Positions 1 through 9,625 are shown, counted from the stretch's first letter. The stretch is DNA of 34,620 bases from Candidatus Omnitrophota bacterium (GCA_018399975.1 JAGYNU010000005.1:1-34620), one strand, 5' to 3'. A program made the numbers and translations. Notes: generated by a model from the letters alone, not told the origin.

Positions 1-1
1 A

Positions 2-1270
2 AATATTAAACAATATAAAAATTGGGGTTATTATAAAGTTGATATAAAAAATAAAAAATTTATAGAAGAAGCAGAGAAAGGAGAAAAGGTTTTAATAATT
101 TTAAATCAGACCCCGTTTTATGGCGAATCGGGTGGACAAGTAGGTGACACCGGAGAATTGATTAGTAAAAACTTACTTGTTGAAATATATGATACTATAA
201 AAGAAGATAATTATATAATTCATAAAGGTGAAATAAAAAAAGGTGTCTTAAATATAAAAGATGAAGTTGAAGCTAAAATTAATGTTAAGCGTAGATTAGA
301 TATACAACGCAATCATACGGCTACCCATCTTTTACATTGGGGATTAAGAAAAGTTTTAGGGACTCATGTTCGGCAAGCAGGTTCATTAGTTTCTCCTGAG
401 AAGTTAAGGTTTGATTTTAGTCATTTTAAAGCTGTAACTTCAAAAGAATTAAATAAAATTGAATTATTGATAAATGAAAAAATTATAGAAGATATAGAGT
501 TAACTTCAGATATATTAGATAAAAATGAAGCTAAAAAAAAGGGAGCATTAGCTTTTTTTAAAGATAAGTACAAAGAAAAAGTTAGAGTTATTGATATTGC
601 TGGTTTTAGTAAGGAATTGTGTGGAGGGGCTCATGTTAATAAAACTGGGGAGATAGGATTATTTAAAATAGTCAATGAAACTTCAGTAGCTTCGGGAATA
701 AGAAGAATAGAAGCTGTTACAGGTAGAAAAGCTTATTTTTATTTTAAAGATACTGAAAATATTATAAATAAATTGTGTGGTATGCTTAATGCTCAGAAAA
801 CTAATATTATCGAGGAAGTTAGGGAAAAACAAAAGTTGATAAAATCTTTAAGCGATAAAATTAATGCTTTAAATAAGAAATTGTGGGCAGTAGAAGTTGA
901 TAAAATTGTTAAAAATGCTATTGAATATGATAAAATTAAAATTGTAACTAATATTTTAAATTCTGTTGATAATGATACTCTTGGTGGGTTCTCTGATTTA
1001 ATAACACAAAATTATGCTTCCTGTATAACGTTAGTTGGGAGTTTATATAATTCTAAGTTTCTTTTTGTAATTGGTATAAGCAAAAATCTTGCCGATGAGA
1101 GTTTTGATGCAGGCAAACTTGTTAAAGAAGTTGCTAAGTTATTTAAAGGTGGTGGAGGAGGCAGTTCTTTTTTTGCACAAGCAGGAGGTAAGGATATATC
1201 TAAATTTGACAAAAAGATTAAAGAAGCTGTTGATATAATAAAAAATTATATAAAAGGGTGTAGAAAATGA
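2..1270 (+). CDS. alaS: Alanyl-tRNA synthetase, C-terminal part (5' end outside window)
   Basis: This enzyme charges tRNA-Ala with alanine and edits mischarged Ser/Gly. The reading frame is open from base 2, upstream of the TTG used by the ORF track at 158. It includes the conserved TPFYGESGGQVGD segment just before that point, so the gene is cut by the window edge and not by a real start. Visible parts, in order, are the end of the linker domain, the editing domain with its zinc-binding HTATH and CGGAH motifs, a coiled-coil stretch, and the C-terminal DHHA1 domain with GGGGGSSFFAQAGG. About 422 residues are present of the roughly 870 usual for the family; the catalytic class II core lies upstream. 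The stop overlaps the hisD start (ATGA). Confidence 0.97.
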   Translation, partial: NIKQYKNWGYYKVDIKNKKFIEEAEKGEKVLIILNQTPFYGESGGQVGDTGELISKNLLVEIYDTIKEDNYIIHKGEIKKGVLNIKDEVEAKINVKRRLDIQRNHTATHLLHWGLRKVLGTHVRQAGSLVSPEKLRFDFSHFKAVTSKELNKIELLINEKIIEDIELTSDILDKNEAKKKGALAFFKDKYKEKVRVIDIAGFSKELCGGAHVNKTGEIGLFKIVNETSVASGIRRIEAVTGRKAYFYFKDTENIINKLCGMLNAQKTNIIEEVREKQKLIKSLSDKINALNKKLWAVEVDKIVKNAIEYDKIKIVTNILNSVDNDTLGGFSDLITQNYASCITLVGSLYNSKFLFVIGISKNLADESFDAGKLVKEVAKLFKGGGGGSSFFAQAGGKDISKFDKKIKEAVDIIKNYIKGCRK

Positions 1271-2499
1271 AAGAATTAAAAGTAACAAGTAAACAATTCC
1301 AAGATGTGTGTAATAGAGGTTTTATTGTAAAAAAGAGGTTGCAAAATAAAGTAAGAACAATTTTAGATAACGTTAGGCATGATGGCGATAAAGCTGTTAT
1401 AAAATATACAAAACAATTTGATAATGTTAAGCTTAGCCGAAAGCAGCTTGAAGTTTCAGAATCGGAAACAAGTGCAGCATTTCATGATATAAACTGTGAT
1501 TTTACTAATAAATTAAAATCTGTTATAAAAAGTGTAACAGATTTTTATGAAAAAAAGACTTTAAAAGATTTTAAAATAAAATTGGAAAATGGAGCATGTT
1601 TAGGAGAATACTATATGCCTATAGAAAAAGTAGGTATTTACATTCCTGCGGGGACTGCCCCTTTGATTTCGACTGTTTATATGACTGTTGTTCCTGCTAA
1701 GATAGCTGGAGTTAAAGAAATAATTTTAGTAAGCCCCCCAAATGAATATAAAACAATAAATCCTTACATATTAGCAGTTGCTAATCTTCTTAAAGTTCAG
1801 AAAATATATAAAGTTGGAGGAGTACAAGCTATAGGTGCATTAGCTTTTGGAACGCAAAGTATCCCAAAGGTAGATAAAATAGTTGGGCCAGGAAATGAAT
1901 ACGTTACTGAAGCTAAAAGGCAAGTGTATGGTTTTGTAGATGTAGATATGGTGGCAGGCCCCAGTGAAGTTGTTATTATAGCTAATCAGTATACAAACAC
2001 AGATTTTTTGATACAAGATTTAAAAGCTCAGGCAGAACATCATAAAGCATTGGTTATTCTTATAACTACATCGAAAAAACAAGCAAAATGTATAAAAGAT
2101 AAAGTAAAAAGTGGTTATATAATTCGTGCTAAAAATCTGAGTTATGCAGCTGATTTAGCTAATAAATTAGCACCGGAGCATCTACAAATAATGGTTAAGT
2201 CTCCATCTAGATTATTGAGGAAGATTAAAAATGCTGGAGCTATTTTTACTGGACAATATTCTCCTGTTGCTGCAGGGGATTATTTTGCTGGGCCTTCACA
2301 TGTTTTACCTACGGGCGGAACAGCTAACTTTTTTTCTGCTTTAGGTGTAGAAGATTTTTTAAAAAGAACTCATATCATTTCTTATACAAAAAAGGCTCTT
2401 GAAGAATATAAAGAGCCTTTGGAAAGTATAGCAACAATTGAAGGATTACAAGAGCATTTAGCTTCTGTGATGATAAGGCTGGAGGATAAAAAGGCTTAA
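1267..2499 (+). CDS. hisD: Histidinol dehydrogenase
   Basis: It catalyses the last two oxidations of histidine synthesis, L-histidinol to L-histidine with NAD and Zn. The 410 residues match the usual length. Seen are the family signature [14 protein letters not shown] followed by [10 protein letters not shown], the Zn-ligand region AQAEHHK, the catalytic Glu-His in APEHL, the Asp in [15 protein letters not shown], and a C-terminal His in LQEHLAS matching the fourth metal ligand. All key residues are intact. The start overlaps the alaS stop by 4 bases, suggesting translational coupling. It opens the his-trp block of this window. Confidence 0.97.
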   Translation: MKELKVTSKQFQDVCNRGFIVKKRLQNKVRTILDNVRHDGDKAVIKYTKQFDNVKLSRKQLEVSESETSAAFHDINCDFTNKLKSVIKSVTDFYEKKTLKDFKIKLENGACLGEYYMPIEKVGIYIPAGTAPLISTVYMTVVPAKIAGVKEIILVSPPNEYKTINPYILAVANLLKVQKIYKVGGVQAIGALAFGTQSIPKVDKIVGPGNEYVTEAKRQVYGFVDVDMVAGPSEVVIIANQYTNTDFLIQDLKAQAEHHKALVILITTSKKQAKCIKDKVKSGYIIRAKNLSYAADLANKLAPEHLQIMVKSPSRLLRKIKNAGAIFTGQYSPVAAGDYFAGPSHVLPTGGTANFFSALGVEDFLKRTHIISYTKKALEEYKEPLESIATIEGLQEHLASVMIRLEDKKA

Positions 2500-2531
2500 T
2501 TTTTTTATATTAAAAATAGGAGGATTTTGTA

Positions 2532-3122
2532 ATGGAAGAGCGTATTGCAGAAATAAATAGAGAAACTAAAGAAACAAATGTAAAAATAGAATTAAATTTA
2601 GACGGAAAAGGTAATTTTGATATAGATACAGGTATACCATTTTTAGATCATATGCTTTCGCTTTTTTCAAAACATGGTTTGTTTGATTTAAAAATAAAAG
2701 CTGAAGGTGATTTAGATGTAGACCATCATCATACTAATGAAGATGTTGGTTTAACTTTAGGAGAGGTTATAAATAAAGCCTTAGGTGATAGAGCTAAAAT
2801 AAAAAGATTTGGATTTTTCAGTGTTCCTATGGATGAATCATTAGTTTGTATAAGTTTAGATTTAAGTAATAGGCCTTCTTTATATATCAACGGTAATATT
2901 GATTTGCCTGCCAGTGGTGATTATAGTAGTAACGATGCAAAGCATTTTCTTAATAGTATGGTTACTAAATTAGGAGCAAATGTTCATATTGACATTGAAA
3001 AAGGAGAAGATTTTCATCACACGATTGAAGCATTATTTAAATGTTTAGCAAAAGTTTTAGATCAAGCTACTTCTATAGATAAAAGAATTCAAGGAGTTCC
3101 ATCAACAAAAGGACAACTTTAA
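2532..3122 (+). CDS. hisB: Imidazoleglycerol-phosphate dehydratase
   Basis: It dehydrates imidazole glycerol phosphate to imidazole acetol phosphate in histidine synthesis. The 196-residue protein is the monofunctional form, without the N-terminal histidinol-phosphatase domain found in enterobacteria. Diagnostic metal-binding motifs are present: FLDHMLSLFSKHG, DVDHHHTNEDVG, KHFLNSM and DFHHTIEALFK. The start is set by aggagg 8 bases upstream. It lies 32 bases after hisD and is followed by a 93-base repeat-like spacer before hisA, where many genomes would carry hisH. Confidence 0.97.
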   Translation: MEERIAEINRETKETNVKIELNLDGKGNFDIDTGIPFLDHMLSLFSKHGLFDLKIKAEGDLDVDHHHTNEDVGLTLGEVINKALGDRAKIKRFGFFSVPMDESLVCISLDLSNRPSLYINGNIDLPASGDYSSNDAKHFLNSMVTKLGANVHIDIEKGEDFHHTIEALFKCLAKVLDQATSIDKRIQGVPSTKGQL

Positions 3123-3215
3123 CAGGCTACATGCTACAAGCCTCAAGTTTCATGTTGTATTATTGATATTTATCTCTGACTTGAAGCATGCAGCTTAAAC
3201 CATGGAGCTGGAAGC
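3123..3215. repeat. Degenerate inverted word-repeat between hisB and hisA
   Basis: The spacer is made of related short words: ggctacatgctacaagcc, tcaagtttcatg, then cttgaagcatgcagctt and gagctggaagcatgcag. The first and last parts are imperfect reverse complements of each other, so the transcript could fold into a long imperfect hairpin. The same vocabulary recurs at 5930-6020, 9655-9715, 9958-9990 and 34485-34530. Its 3' edge provides the ggag/ggaag ribosome-binding region and the start codon of hisA. Confidence 0.6.
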
Positions 3216-3941
3216 ATGCAGATTATTCCTGCCATAGATATTCAAAATTCTAAAGTTGTAAGATTAACAAAAGGTAAATTTGATAAAAGCAAGATATATT
3301 CTGATTTTCCGGTTGAGGTTGCTAAAAACTGGGAATCTGAAGGAGCAAAATATTTACATGTGATAGATTTAGATGGAGCTAAAAAAGGCAAAATTTCAAA
3401 TAAAGAAGCTATAAAACAAATAGTGCAAAAAAGTTCTTTAAAAGTCCAAGTAGGAGGAGGAATAAGAGATATAAATACAGTTAGAGATTTGTTTTCTATA
3501 GGAGTAGATAAAGTTATTTTAGGCACAATAATTAAGGAAGAATTCGATGTTTTTTTAAATTTGTTAAATTACTACAAGGAGAAGATTATAGCAGCTGTTG
3601 ATATAAAAGATTCTAAAATTGTTTCAAGGGGATGGACCAAAAAAACAAATGTAGATTATCTTAATTTTGTTAGAAAATTACAATATGTTGGGGTTAAGGA
3701 AATCATATTTACAGATGTTTTAAAAGATGGGACTTTAACTTCTCCTAACTTTAAGGCTATAGAAGAATTGTTAAATTCGACTAATATCTGTGTTATAGCT
3801 TCTGGTGGTATAACTAATATAAAAGATATTGAGAATTTATATAACTTGCGTAATAAAGGGTTAAAAGGTATAATCATTGGTAAAGCATTATATGAAGCTA
3901 AAGTATCTTTAAAAGAGTGTATAAGTAGATTCGGAGATTAA
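3216..3941 (+). CDS. hisA: ProFAR isomerase (HisA)
   Basis: It isomerises ProFAR to PRFAR, the fourth step of histidine synthesis, in a (beta-alpha)8 barrel. The start MQIIPAIDIQ holds the catalytic Asp. YLHVIDLDGAKKG separates it from the related HisF. QVGGGIRD, AAVDIKDSKI, TDVLKDGT (second catalytic Asp) and ASGGI form the two phosphate sites. The length of 241 residues is typical. The ribosome binding site and start lie inside the repeat-like spacer. Its usual partners hisH and hisF are absent from this window. Confidence 0.96.
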   Translation: MQIIPAIDIQNSKVVRLTKGKFDKSKIYSDFPVEVAKNWESEGAKYLHVIDLDGAKKGKISNKEAIKQIVQKSSLKVQVGGGIRDINTVRDLFSIGVDKVILGTIIKEEFDVFLNLLNYYKEKIIAAVDIKDSKIVSRGWTKKTNVDYLNFVRKLQYVGVKEIIFTDVLKDGTLTSPNFKAIEELLNSTNICVIASGGITNIKDIENLYNLRNKGLKGIIIGKALYEAKVSLKECISRFGD

Positions 3942-3999
3942 AATAGTAGAAAGCTAAATAAAAAAATTTATCAGGATAAATAAGAAGTTTAAATTTTAT

Positions 4000-4368
4000 A
4001 TGTTAGAATTTATAGAAAAATTGAAATTCAATAATAATGGCCTTATTCCTGCAATAATTCAGGATTATAGTAATAATGAGGTTTTAATGTTGGCTTATAT
4101 GAACAAGGAGTCTTTAGAAAAAACTTTAAAAACAGGAAAGACTCATTTTTGGAGTAGGTCTCGTAATAAATTATGGCTAAAGGGAGAAACTTCAAAGCAT
4201 TATCAGTATGTGAAATCTATATATATTGATTGTGATAAAGATACAATTTTAGTTAAAGTAAATCAGGCAGTTGCTGCCTGTCACAAAGGATATAGGAGTT
4301 GTTTTTATAGAAAAGTAGATACAGAAGGCAATATAAAAATAATTGCTGAAAAAGTTTTTGAACCTTAA
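4000..4368 (+). CDS. hisI: Phosphoribosyl-AMP cyclohydrolase
   Basis: It opens the adenine ring of phosphoribosyl-AMP in histidine synthesis. The protein is 122 residues, so it carries the cyclohydrolase only and no fused HisE pyrophosphohydrolase. Core motifs are [36 protein letters not shown] and the metal-binding DCDKD. The zinc cysteines are spaced C-x15-C-x6-C (ending [11 protein letters not shown]). A spacer of about 58 bases separates it from hisA, and no strong ribosome binding site is visible. trpE follows after 24 bases. Confidence 0.96.
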   Translation: MLEFIEKLKFNNNGLIPAIIQDYSNNEVLMLAYMNKESLEKTLKTGKTHFWSRSRNKLWLKGETSKHYQYVKSIYIDCDKDTILVKVNQAVAACHKGYRSCFYRKVDTEGNIKIIAEKVFEP

Positions 4369-4392
4369 TAGCTATTATTTTTAGCCAGTATA

Positions 4393-5976
4393 ATGTTCTA
4401 TCCAAATAAACAAAAATTTATACAGTTAGCCCAAAAAGGTAATTTAATTCCTGTCTATCATGAGTATTTTTCTGATTTAGATACGCCCGTATCTGCTTTT
4501 ATGAAAATAGCAGATTCTGAATATTCTTTTATATTAGAATCTGCAGAAGCAGGTAGGCATATGGGTAGATATTCTTTTTTAGGCAGTGAGCCAAGTCTTA
4601 TTTTCTCCTTTCATTTAAATAAAATAAAAATAGAAGTTAAAAATAAAAGGTTTTTATCCCATAGGAGTGGTTTTGAGAATCAAGAGTATAGGATAGATGA
4701 AGGGAAGGACCCGTTAGATGAGATAAAAAAAATTCTGTCAAAATTTAAATTTGTTAAAGATTCTACAATGAATCTACCAAGGTTTTTAGGAGGTTTTGTT
4801 GGCTATATCGGATATGATGTAGTAGATTTTTTTGAGCCTGTTTTACCCTTTAAAAAAGATGATTTAAAATTGCCAGATATTTTAATGATGTTAGTAGATA
4901 ACTTAATTATCTTTGACCATTTGACTAAAAAATTAAAATTAGTTTGTAATGCTTATGTAGATGATAAAAATAAAAAAAGGCTATCTGAAATCTATGACGA
5001 TACTATTAAACGCCTTGAAATAATGATTCATAAAATTAGTTCTCCTTTAGATAAAACTGCTGATTTGTTTTTTGAATCTTTTTATGAAAATTCAAAAAGT
5101 AATATCGATATAAAATACAGCGAAGATAAAGAGAATTTTATAAATAAAGTTATTGAAATAAAGAAAGATATTAAAGAAGGCGAAATAATTCAAGCGGTAT
5201 TGTCTCAAAGATTATCTGTTTCTTTTAAAAGTAATCCTTTAACATTATATCGTGTTCTTAGAGCTATAAATCCTTCCCCTTATATGTTTCTATTAAATTT
5301 AAAGGATATGCATTTAATTGGTTCTTCTCCAGAAGTGATGGTTAGATGTGAAGACCGTAAAGTAGAATTACGTCCAATAGCAGGGACAAGGCCCAGGGGA
5401 AAAGATGATGAAGAAGATGTAATATTAGAAAATGAGCTGTTAAGTGATGAAAAGGAAAAAGCCGAACATATTATGTTAGTTGATTTAGGCAGGAATGATT
5501 TAGGAAGAGTTTGTGAATACAATTCTGTGAAAGTTCCCGAAATTATGACAGTAGAAAAATATTCACATGTTTTACATTTGGTAAGTAGTGTTGTTGGGCA
5601 TTTAAAAAAAGATAAGGATATTTTTGATTTATTTCGAGCTTGTTTTCCTGCAGGGACGGTTACTGGAGCTCCAAAAGTTAGAGCGATGCAGGTTATAAGA
5701 GAAAAAGAAGAAATTAAAAGAGGCCCTTATGCAGGATGTGTGGGATACTTTAGTTTTTCAAAGAACATGGATACTTGTATAACTATAAGAACTATTATAG
5801 CTAAAGATGGAGTTGCTTATGTGCAAGCTGGAGCAGGTATTGTAGCAGATTCGATTCCGGAGAAAGAGTATGAAGAAACTTTAAATAAAGCAAAGGCATT
5901 GATAAAAGCTATACAAATAGCAAATCAGGATGCAGGCTACAAGCTGCAAGATACAGGACAAAGCGAGTCGTCCTGA
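4393..5976 (+). CDS. trpE: Anthranilate synthase component I
   Basis: It makes anthranilate from chorismate using ammonia supplied by TrpG, the first step of tryptophan synthesis. The N-terminal domain starts PVYHEYFSDLDTPVSAF, and FILESAEAGRHMGRYSF fits the tryptophan feedback site. The chorismate-binding half shows IQAVLSQRLS, LIGSSPEVMVR, PIAGTRPRG, MLVDLGRNDLGRV, FPAGTVTGAPKVRAM and GAGIVADS. These place it as TrpE more than PabB. The family-like part ends near KALIKAIQIAN. The remaining 15 or so residues (DAGYKLQDTGQSESS) are encoded by the dispersed repeat words, so the C-terminus was probably extended by repeat insertion. 527 residues. Confidence 0.96.
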   Translation: MFYPNKQKFIQLAQKGNLIPVYHEYFSDLDTPVSAFMKIADSEYSFILESAEAGRHMGRYSFLGSEPSLIFSFHLNKIKIEVKNKRFLSHRSGFENQEYRIDEGKDPLDEIKKILSKFKFVKDSTMNLPRFLGGFVGYIGYDVVDFFEPVLPFKKDDLKLPDILMMLVDNLIIFDHLTKKLKLVCNAYVDDKNKKRLSEIYDDTIKRLEIMIHKISSPLDKTADLFFESFYENSKSNIDIKYSEDKENFINKVIEIKKDIKEGEIIQAVLSQRLSVSFKSNPLTLYRVLRAINPSPYMFLLNLKDMHLIGSSPEVMVRCEDRKVELRPIAGTRPRGKDDEEDVILENELLSDEKEKAEHIMLVDLGRNDLGRVCEYNSVKVPEIMTVEKYSHVLHLVSSVVGHLKKDKDIFDLFRACFPAGTVTGAPKVRAMQVIREKEEIKRGPYAGCVGYFSFSKNMDTCITIRTIIAKDGVAYVQAGAGIVADSIPEKEYEETLNKAKALIKAIQIANQDAGYKLQDTGQSESS

Positions 5977-6020
5977 AAACTTAAACTTGATGAAGCATGC
6001 AACCTGAAGCCGGGAGTTTG
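5930..6020. repeat. Word-repeat element across the trpE stop and trpE-trpG gap
   Basis: It contains atgcaggctacaagctgcaag, the small hairpin aggac-aaagcga-gtcgtcct, and gaagcatgcaacctgaagcc. The words match those of the hisB-hisA spacer and of the 9.6-10.0 kb patch. It overlaps the last codons of trpE and supplies cgggag, the likely ribosome binding site of trpG. Confidence 0.55.
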
Positions 6021-6024
6021 ATAG

Positions 6025-6594
6025 ATGATATTAATAATAGATAATTATGATTCGTTTACCTATAATCTAGTGCAGTATTTTGGTGAATTAAATTCAGAGG
6101 TTAAAACAATACGTAACGATAAAATAAATTTAAAAGATATTAAAAAACTTAATCCTGATAAAATAGTTATTTCTCCAGGGCCAGGAAGGCCTGAAAATGC
6201 TGGCATTTCTTGTCAAGTTATAAAAGAATTTTCTAAAGATATTCCCATTTTAGGCGTTTGTTTAGGGCATCAGTGCATTGCTTATACTTTTAGTGGGAAA
6301 ATAGTTCATGCTAATAAACTCATGCATGGAAAAACTTCTCTTATATATCATTCAGGGCAGGGTATTTTTAAAGGTGTTAAAAATCCTTTTGTAGCTAATA
6401 GATATCATTCTTTGATTGTAGATCCTAATAGTTTACCTATTTGTTTAGAAATAATTGCCTATACAAAGAAAAACGAAATTATGGGTATAAGACATAAAAA
6501 TTTTGCAATATGGGGAGTGCAATTTCATCCTGAATCCATATTAACATCTGAAGGCAAGAAAATACTTCGTAATTTCTTAGATATTGGGGGATGA
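6025..6594 (+). CDS. trpG: Anthranilate synthase component II (glutamine amidotransferase)
   Basis: It releases ammonia from glutamine for TrpE and, in many bacteria, also serves PabB. The 189 residues form a class I amidotransferase: [18 protein letters not shown] at the start, the oxyanion-hole region [12 protein letters not shown], the nucleophile Cys in GVCLGHQ, and the His-Glu pair in QFHPESILT. The triad is complete. The start is set by gggag 9 bases upstream, inside the repeat element. It sits between trpE and trpD, as expected for the tryptophan operon. Confidence 0.96.
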   Translation: MILIIDNYDSFTYNLVQYFGELNSEVKTIRNDKINLKDIKKLNPDKIVISPGPGRPENAGISCQVIKEFSKDIPILGVCLGHQCIAYTFSGKIVHANKLMHGKTSLIYHSGQGIFKGVKNPFVANRYHSLIVDPNSLPICLEIIAYTKKNEIMGIRHKNFAIWGVQFHPESILTSEGKKILRNFLDIGG

Positions 6595-6601
6595 TGTTAT
6601 T

Positions 6602-7657
6602 ATGATAAAAGAAGCTATACGTAAGGTAGTTGAAGGTTTTGATTTAACAGAAAAAGAGGCCAAAGATGTATTTAATGAAATTATGAGTGGTAAGGCTTCG
6701 CAAGCACAGATAGGTTCTTTTTTGACAGCTTTAAGATTGAAAGGAGAAACCATAGAAGAAATTACTGGAGCAGCAAGAATTATGCGTAAGATGGCGACTA
6801 ATATAGATGTAACTGCTTCGGTTGATATTGATAGAGAGGAAATCAATATGGATGAGGAAACAATTATTGATACATGCGGAACAGGAGGGTCTGGGACAAA
6901 TACATTTAATATTTCTACTGCTTGTGCTTTTGTAGTAGCTGGTTGTGATGTAAAAGTTAGTAAACATGGTAATAGGTCTGTATCTAGCCAGTGTGGTAGT
7001 GCTGATGTAATAGAACAACTTGGTATAAATTTAGATTTACCGCCTGAAAAGGTAGCAGATTGTATTAAAAAAATTGGGATAGGATTTCTATACGCCCCTT
7101 TATTCCATTTGGCAATGAAAAATGCTATTGGGGCGAGAAAAGAAATTGGTATAAGGACTATATTTAATATTATAGGCCCACTTACAAATCCAGCTGGTGC
7201 AAATGCTCAAGTTCTTGGAGTTTATGAAGAAAAATTAACTGAGATAATGGCTCATGTTTTGAGAAATTTAGGAGTTAGATATGCATTTGTGGTTCATGGT
7301 TTAGATACTTTAGATGAAGTTACTATAACAGGCCAGACTAAGATAACAGAACTAAAAAATAAAGAAATTGTTACTTACTATATAAAGCCACAAGATTTTG
7401 GTATACCTGTAGCTATGCTTGATGATTTAAAAGGTGGCGATGCTAAAAAAAATGCTGAAATTATATTAAATGTTTTAAAAGGGGAAAAGGGCCCTAAAAG
7501 GGATATAGTTTTATTAAATTCAGCATTTGCTTTAGTATCATCGGTTAAAGCTAGAGATGTTAAAGAAGGTATAGAAAAAGCAAAGGAATGCATCGATAGC
7601 GGAATGGCTTTAAATAAGTTAGAACAACTTAAAGAATATACCAATTCAAGGTTATAA
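6602..7657 (+). CDS. trpD: Anthranilate phosphoribosyltransferase
   Basis: It joins anthranilate to PRPP. The ORF track starts at TTG 6584. I prefer ATG 6602, because [20 protein letters not shown] matches the normal TrpD N-terminus and a ggggg run lies upstream; this removes the overlap with trpG. Motifs are [16 protein letters not shown] (PRPP loop), [16 protein letters not shown], and [12 protein letters not shown]. At about 351 residues it is slightly longer than usual, with a small charged insert before the PRPP loop ([13 protein letters not shown]). Confidence 0.95.
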   Translation: MIKEAIRKVVEGFDLTEKEAKDVFNEIMSGKASQAQIGSFLTALRLKGETIEEITGAARIMRKMATNIDVTASVDIDREEINMDEETIIDTCGTGGSGTNTFNISTACAFVVAGCDVKVSKHGNRSVSSQCGSADVIEQLGINLDLPPEKVADCIKKIGIGFLYAPLFHLAMKNAIGARKEIGIRTIFNIIGPLTNPAGANAQVLGVYEEKLTEIMAHVLRNLGVRYAFVVHGLDTLDEVTITGQTKITELKNKEIVTYYIKPQDFGIPVAMLDDLKGGDAKKNAEIILNVLKGEKGPKRDIVLLNSAFALVSSVKARDVKEGIEKAKECIDSGMALNKLEQLKEYTNSRL

Positions 7658-7662
7658 AAAAA

Positions 7663-8433
7663 ATGGATATTTTAGATAAAATTGTCGAAAATAAGAAAAA
7701 TGAAGTTAATAGATTTAAAAAGAAAAATCCTATAGATAAAAGTAATTTAAGGCCCTTTTTACCTGTTAGAGATTTCAAAAAAGCTATAAGTAAGCCAAAT
7801 TGTATAAATTTAGTAGCAGAAGTCAAAAGATTTTCACCTTCGGCTGGCCTTATAAGAGAGAATTTTAATTTTATTGAAATAGCTAAACAATATGAAGAAG
7901 CAGGTGCTTCTGCTGTAAGTGTTCTCACTGACGAAAAATTTTTTCAAGGTTCCTTATCTTATCTTAAACAAATAAAAAAACAAATTTCTATACCTGTTTT
8001 AAGAAAGGATTTTATAATTGACGAATATCAGGTGTATGAGTCAATTTTAAATGGTGCTGATGCTATTCTTTTAATTGCCGATATTTTATCTGAGTTTAAG
8101 TTAAATAAATATATTAAAATTGCAAAAAAATATAATTTAGATTGTTTAATCGAATCGCATACCGAAAAATCACTTAGAAAAAGTTTAAATGTTAAAGCTG
8201 AGATAATTGGCATAAATAACCGTAATCTTAAAACATTTAAAGTCGATATAAAAAAGACGCATAAATTAATTAAGATTATTCCAGATAAAAAAGTTATTGT
8301 AAGCGAAAGCGGTATAAAAAGTCATAAAGATATATTATATTTGAAAAATTTAAAAGTAAATGCTGTTTTAATAGGTGAGATTTTGATGAAAGCTGATGAC
8401 ATTAATGCTAAAATTAATGAAATCATGAAATAA
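7663..8433 (+). CDS. trpC: Indole-3-glycerol phosphate synthase
   Basis: It closes the indole ring from CdRP, the fourth step of tryptophan synthesis, in a TIM barrel. Seen are LVAEVKRFSPSAG (catalytic Lys), VLTDEKFFQGS, VLRKDFIIDEYQVYES, GADAILLIADIL, IGINNRNLKTF and VSESGI. The 256 residues are a single-domain enzyme, not fused to TrpF as in E. coli. It begins 5 bases after the trpD stop and is followed closely by trpF. Confidence 0.96.
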   Translation: MDILDKIVENKKNEVNRFKKKNPIDKSNLRPFLPVRDFKKAISKPNCINLVAEVKRFSPSAGLIRENFNFIEIAKQYEEAGASAVSVLTDEKFFQGSLSYLKQIKKQISIPVLRKDFIIDEYQVYESILNGADAILLIADILSEFKLNKYIKIAKKYNLDCLIESHTEKSLRKSLNVKAEIIGINNRNLKTFKVDIKKTHKLIKIIPDKKVIVSESGIKSHKDILYLKNLKVNAVLIGEILMKADDINAKINEIMK

Positions 8434-8445
8434 TATCCTTATAAT

Positions 8446-9084
8446 ATGACTAATATTAAAATTTGTGGCATAACAAATTTAAAAGATGCAAAAGTAGCAG
8501 TAGATTTAGGAGTGAATGTATTAGGTTTTATTTTTTATCCTAAAAGTCCACGCAGCATAAATTTTTTTTCAGCAAAACAAATCATAGAACAATTACCGCC
8601 TGTGGTTGATAAAACAGGAATTTTTGTAGATGAAAGAAGAGAGGTTGTTGAACGTATTGCTAAAAGTTGCAAATTAAATATACTACAGTTTCACGGAAAC
8701 GAAGATTTTGAATATTGTAATGAGTTTAAAAAAGCTTACAGAGTAATGAAAGCAATAAGAGTGAAAAATAAAAAATCTATTTTAAATATATCCAGTTATC
8801 TTAGCTTGGATTATATTTTGTTGGATACTTATGTAAAGAAAATAGCAGGAGGGACAGGAAAACAATTTAACTGGGATTTGGCAGCTATAGCGAAAAAAAG
8901 ATTTAATGTTCCCATAGTTTTGTCTGGGGGGTTAAATCCAGATAATGTAAAGGAAGCGATAAGAAAAGTTAAACCTTATATGGTAGATGTGTCAAGTGGG
9001 GTAGAAAGTTCTCCGGGCAAAAAAGATCATAAATTAATGAAAGAATTTGTTGAAAGAGTTATAGAAGTAGATAATAAGTTGTGA
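8446..9084 (+). CDS. trpF: Phosphoribosylanthranilate isomerase
   Basis: It converts phosphoribosylanthranilate to CdRP, the step before TrpC. The start TNIKICGITNLKDA carries the catalytic Cys. GFIFYPKSPRSI, the LLDTYVKKIAGGTGKQFNW loop with the catalytic Asp, LSGGLNPDNV and VDVSSGVESSPGKKD follow. The 212 residues are typical. It is the last trp gene in the window; trpB and trpA are not downstream. Confidence 0.96.
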   Translation: MTNIKICGITNLKDAKVAVDLGVNVLGFIFYPKSPRSINFFSAKQIIEQLPPVVDKTGIFVDERREVVERIAKSCKLNILQFHGNEDFEYCNEFKKAYRVMKAIRVKNKKSILNISSYLSLDYILLDTYVKKIAGGTGKQFNWDLAAIAKKRFNVPIVLSGGLNPDNVKEAIRKVKPYMVDVSSGVESSPGKKDHKLMKEFVERVIEVDNKL

Positions 9085-9094
9085 TTTGCAAATT

Positions 9095-9625
9095 ATGCAA
9101 AAAGTAAAAAAAACACCAAAAGTTAGATTAATTATTGGAATGATTTCAAATAAGATCGAATTATTTGCTAAAGTAGAATATTTGTTGTCTAAAAAATTTG
9201 GGAATGTTGATGATATAAGCAAGGTTATAAATTTTGTGCATACCGATTACTATAATGAGGAAATGGGGCAAAATTTAAAGAGAAGATTTTTGAGTTTCAA
9301 AAAACTTATGCTACCTGATAAAATATCTTATATTAAATTATTCACTAATAAAATAGAAAAGAAACTTTCAGATAATTCGGGGAATCGTAAAATAAATATT
9401 GACCCTGGCTATATTAGTGCATCCAAACTTATTTTGGCATCAACTAAAAATTATTATCATCGTATTTATGTTGGCAGGGGTATATATGCAGAGGTTACTT
9501 TATATTATGAAGATAATAGTTTTAGATATTTTGGTTGGACTTATCCTGATTATAGAACAAAGGAATATATAAATTTTTTCAACGAAGTAAGGAAAAAATA
9601 TATGAAACAATTAACAAATGACTAA
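9095..9625 (+). CDS. DUF4416 family protein
   Basis: This matches the DUF4416 family from memory: TDYYNEEMG near the middle, INIDPGYISASKLILAST, then HRIYVGRGIYAEVTLYY and WTYPDYR near the end. Its function is unknown to me. There is no signal peptide or membrane segment, so it is likely cytosolic. The track starts at TTG 9086; ATG 9095 (MQKVKKTPKVRLIIGM) is the more likely start. It lies about 10 bases after trpF, so it is probably cotranscribed, but a role in tryptophan synthesis does not follow. Confidence 0.85.
   Translation: MQKVKKTPKVRLIIGMISNKIELFAKVEYLLSKKFGNVDDISKVINFVHTDYYNEEMGQNLKRRFLSFKKLMLPDKISYIKLFTNKIEKKLSDNSGNRKINIDPGYISASKLILASTKNYYHRIYVGRGIYAEVTLYYEDNSFRYFGWTYPDYRTKEYINFFNEVRKKYMKQLTND

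Noticed and set aside
4369-4392. trp attenuator or T-box between hisI and trpE
   Set aside because: The gap is only 24 bases, with no leader peptide or terminator hairpin.
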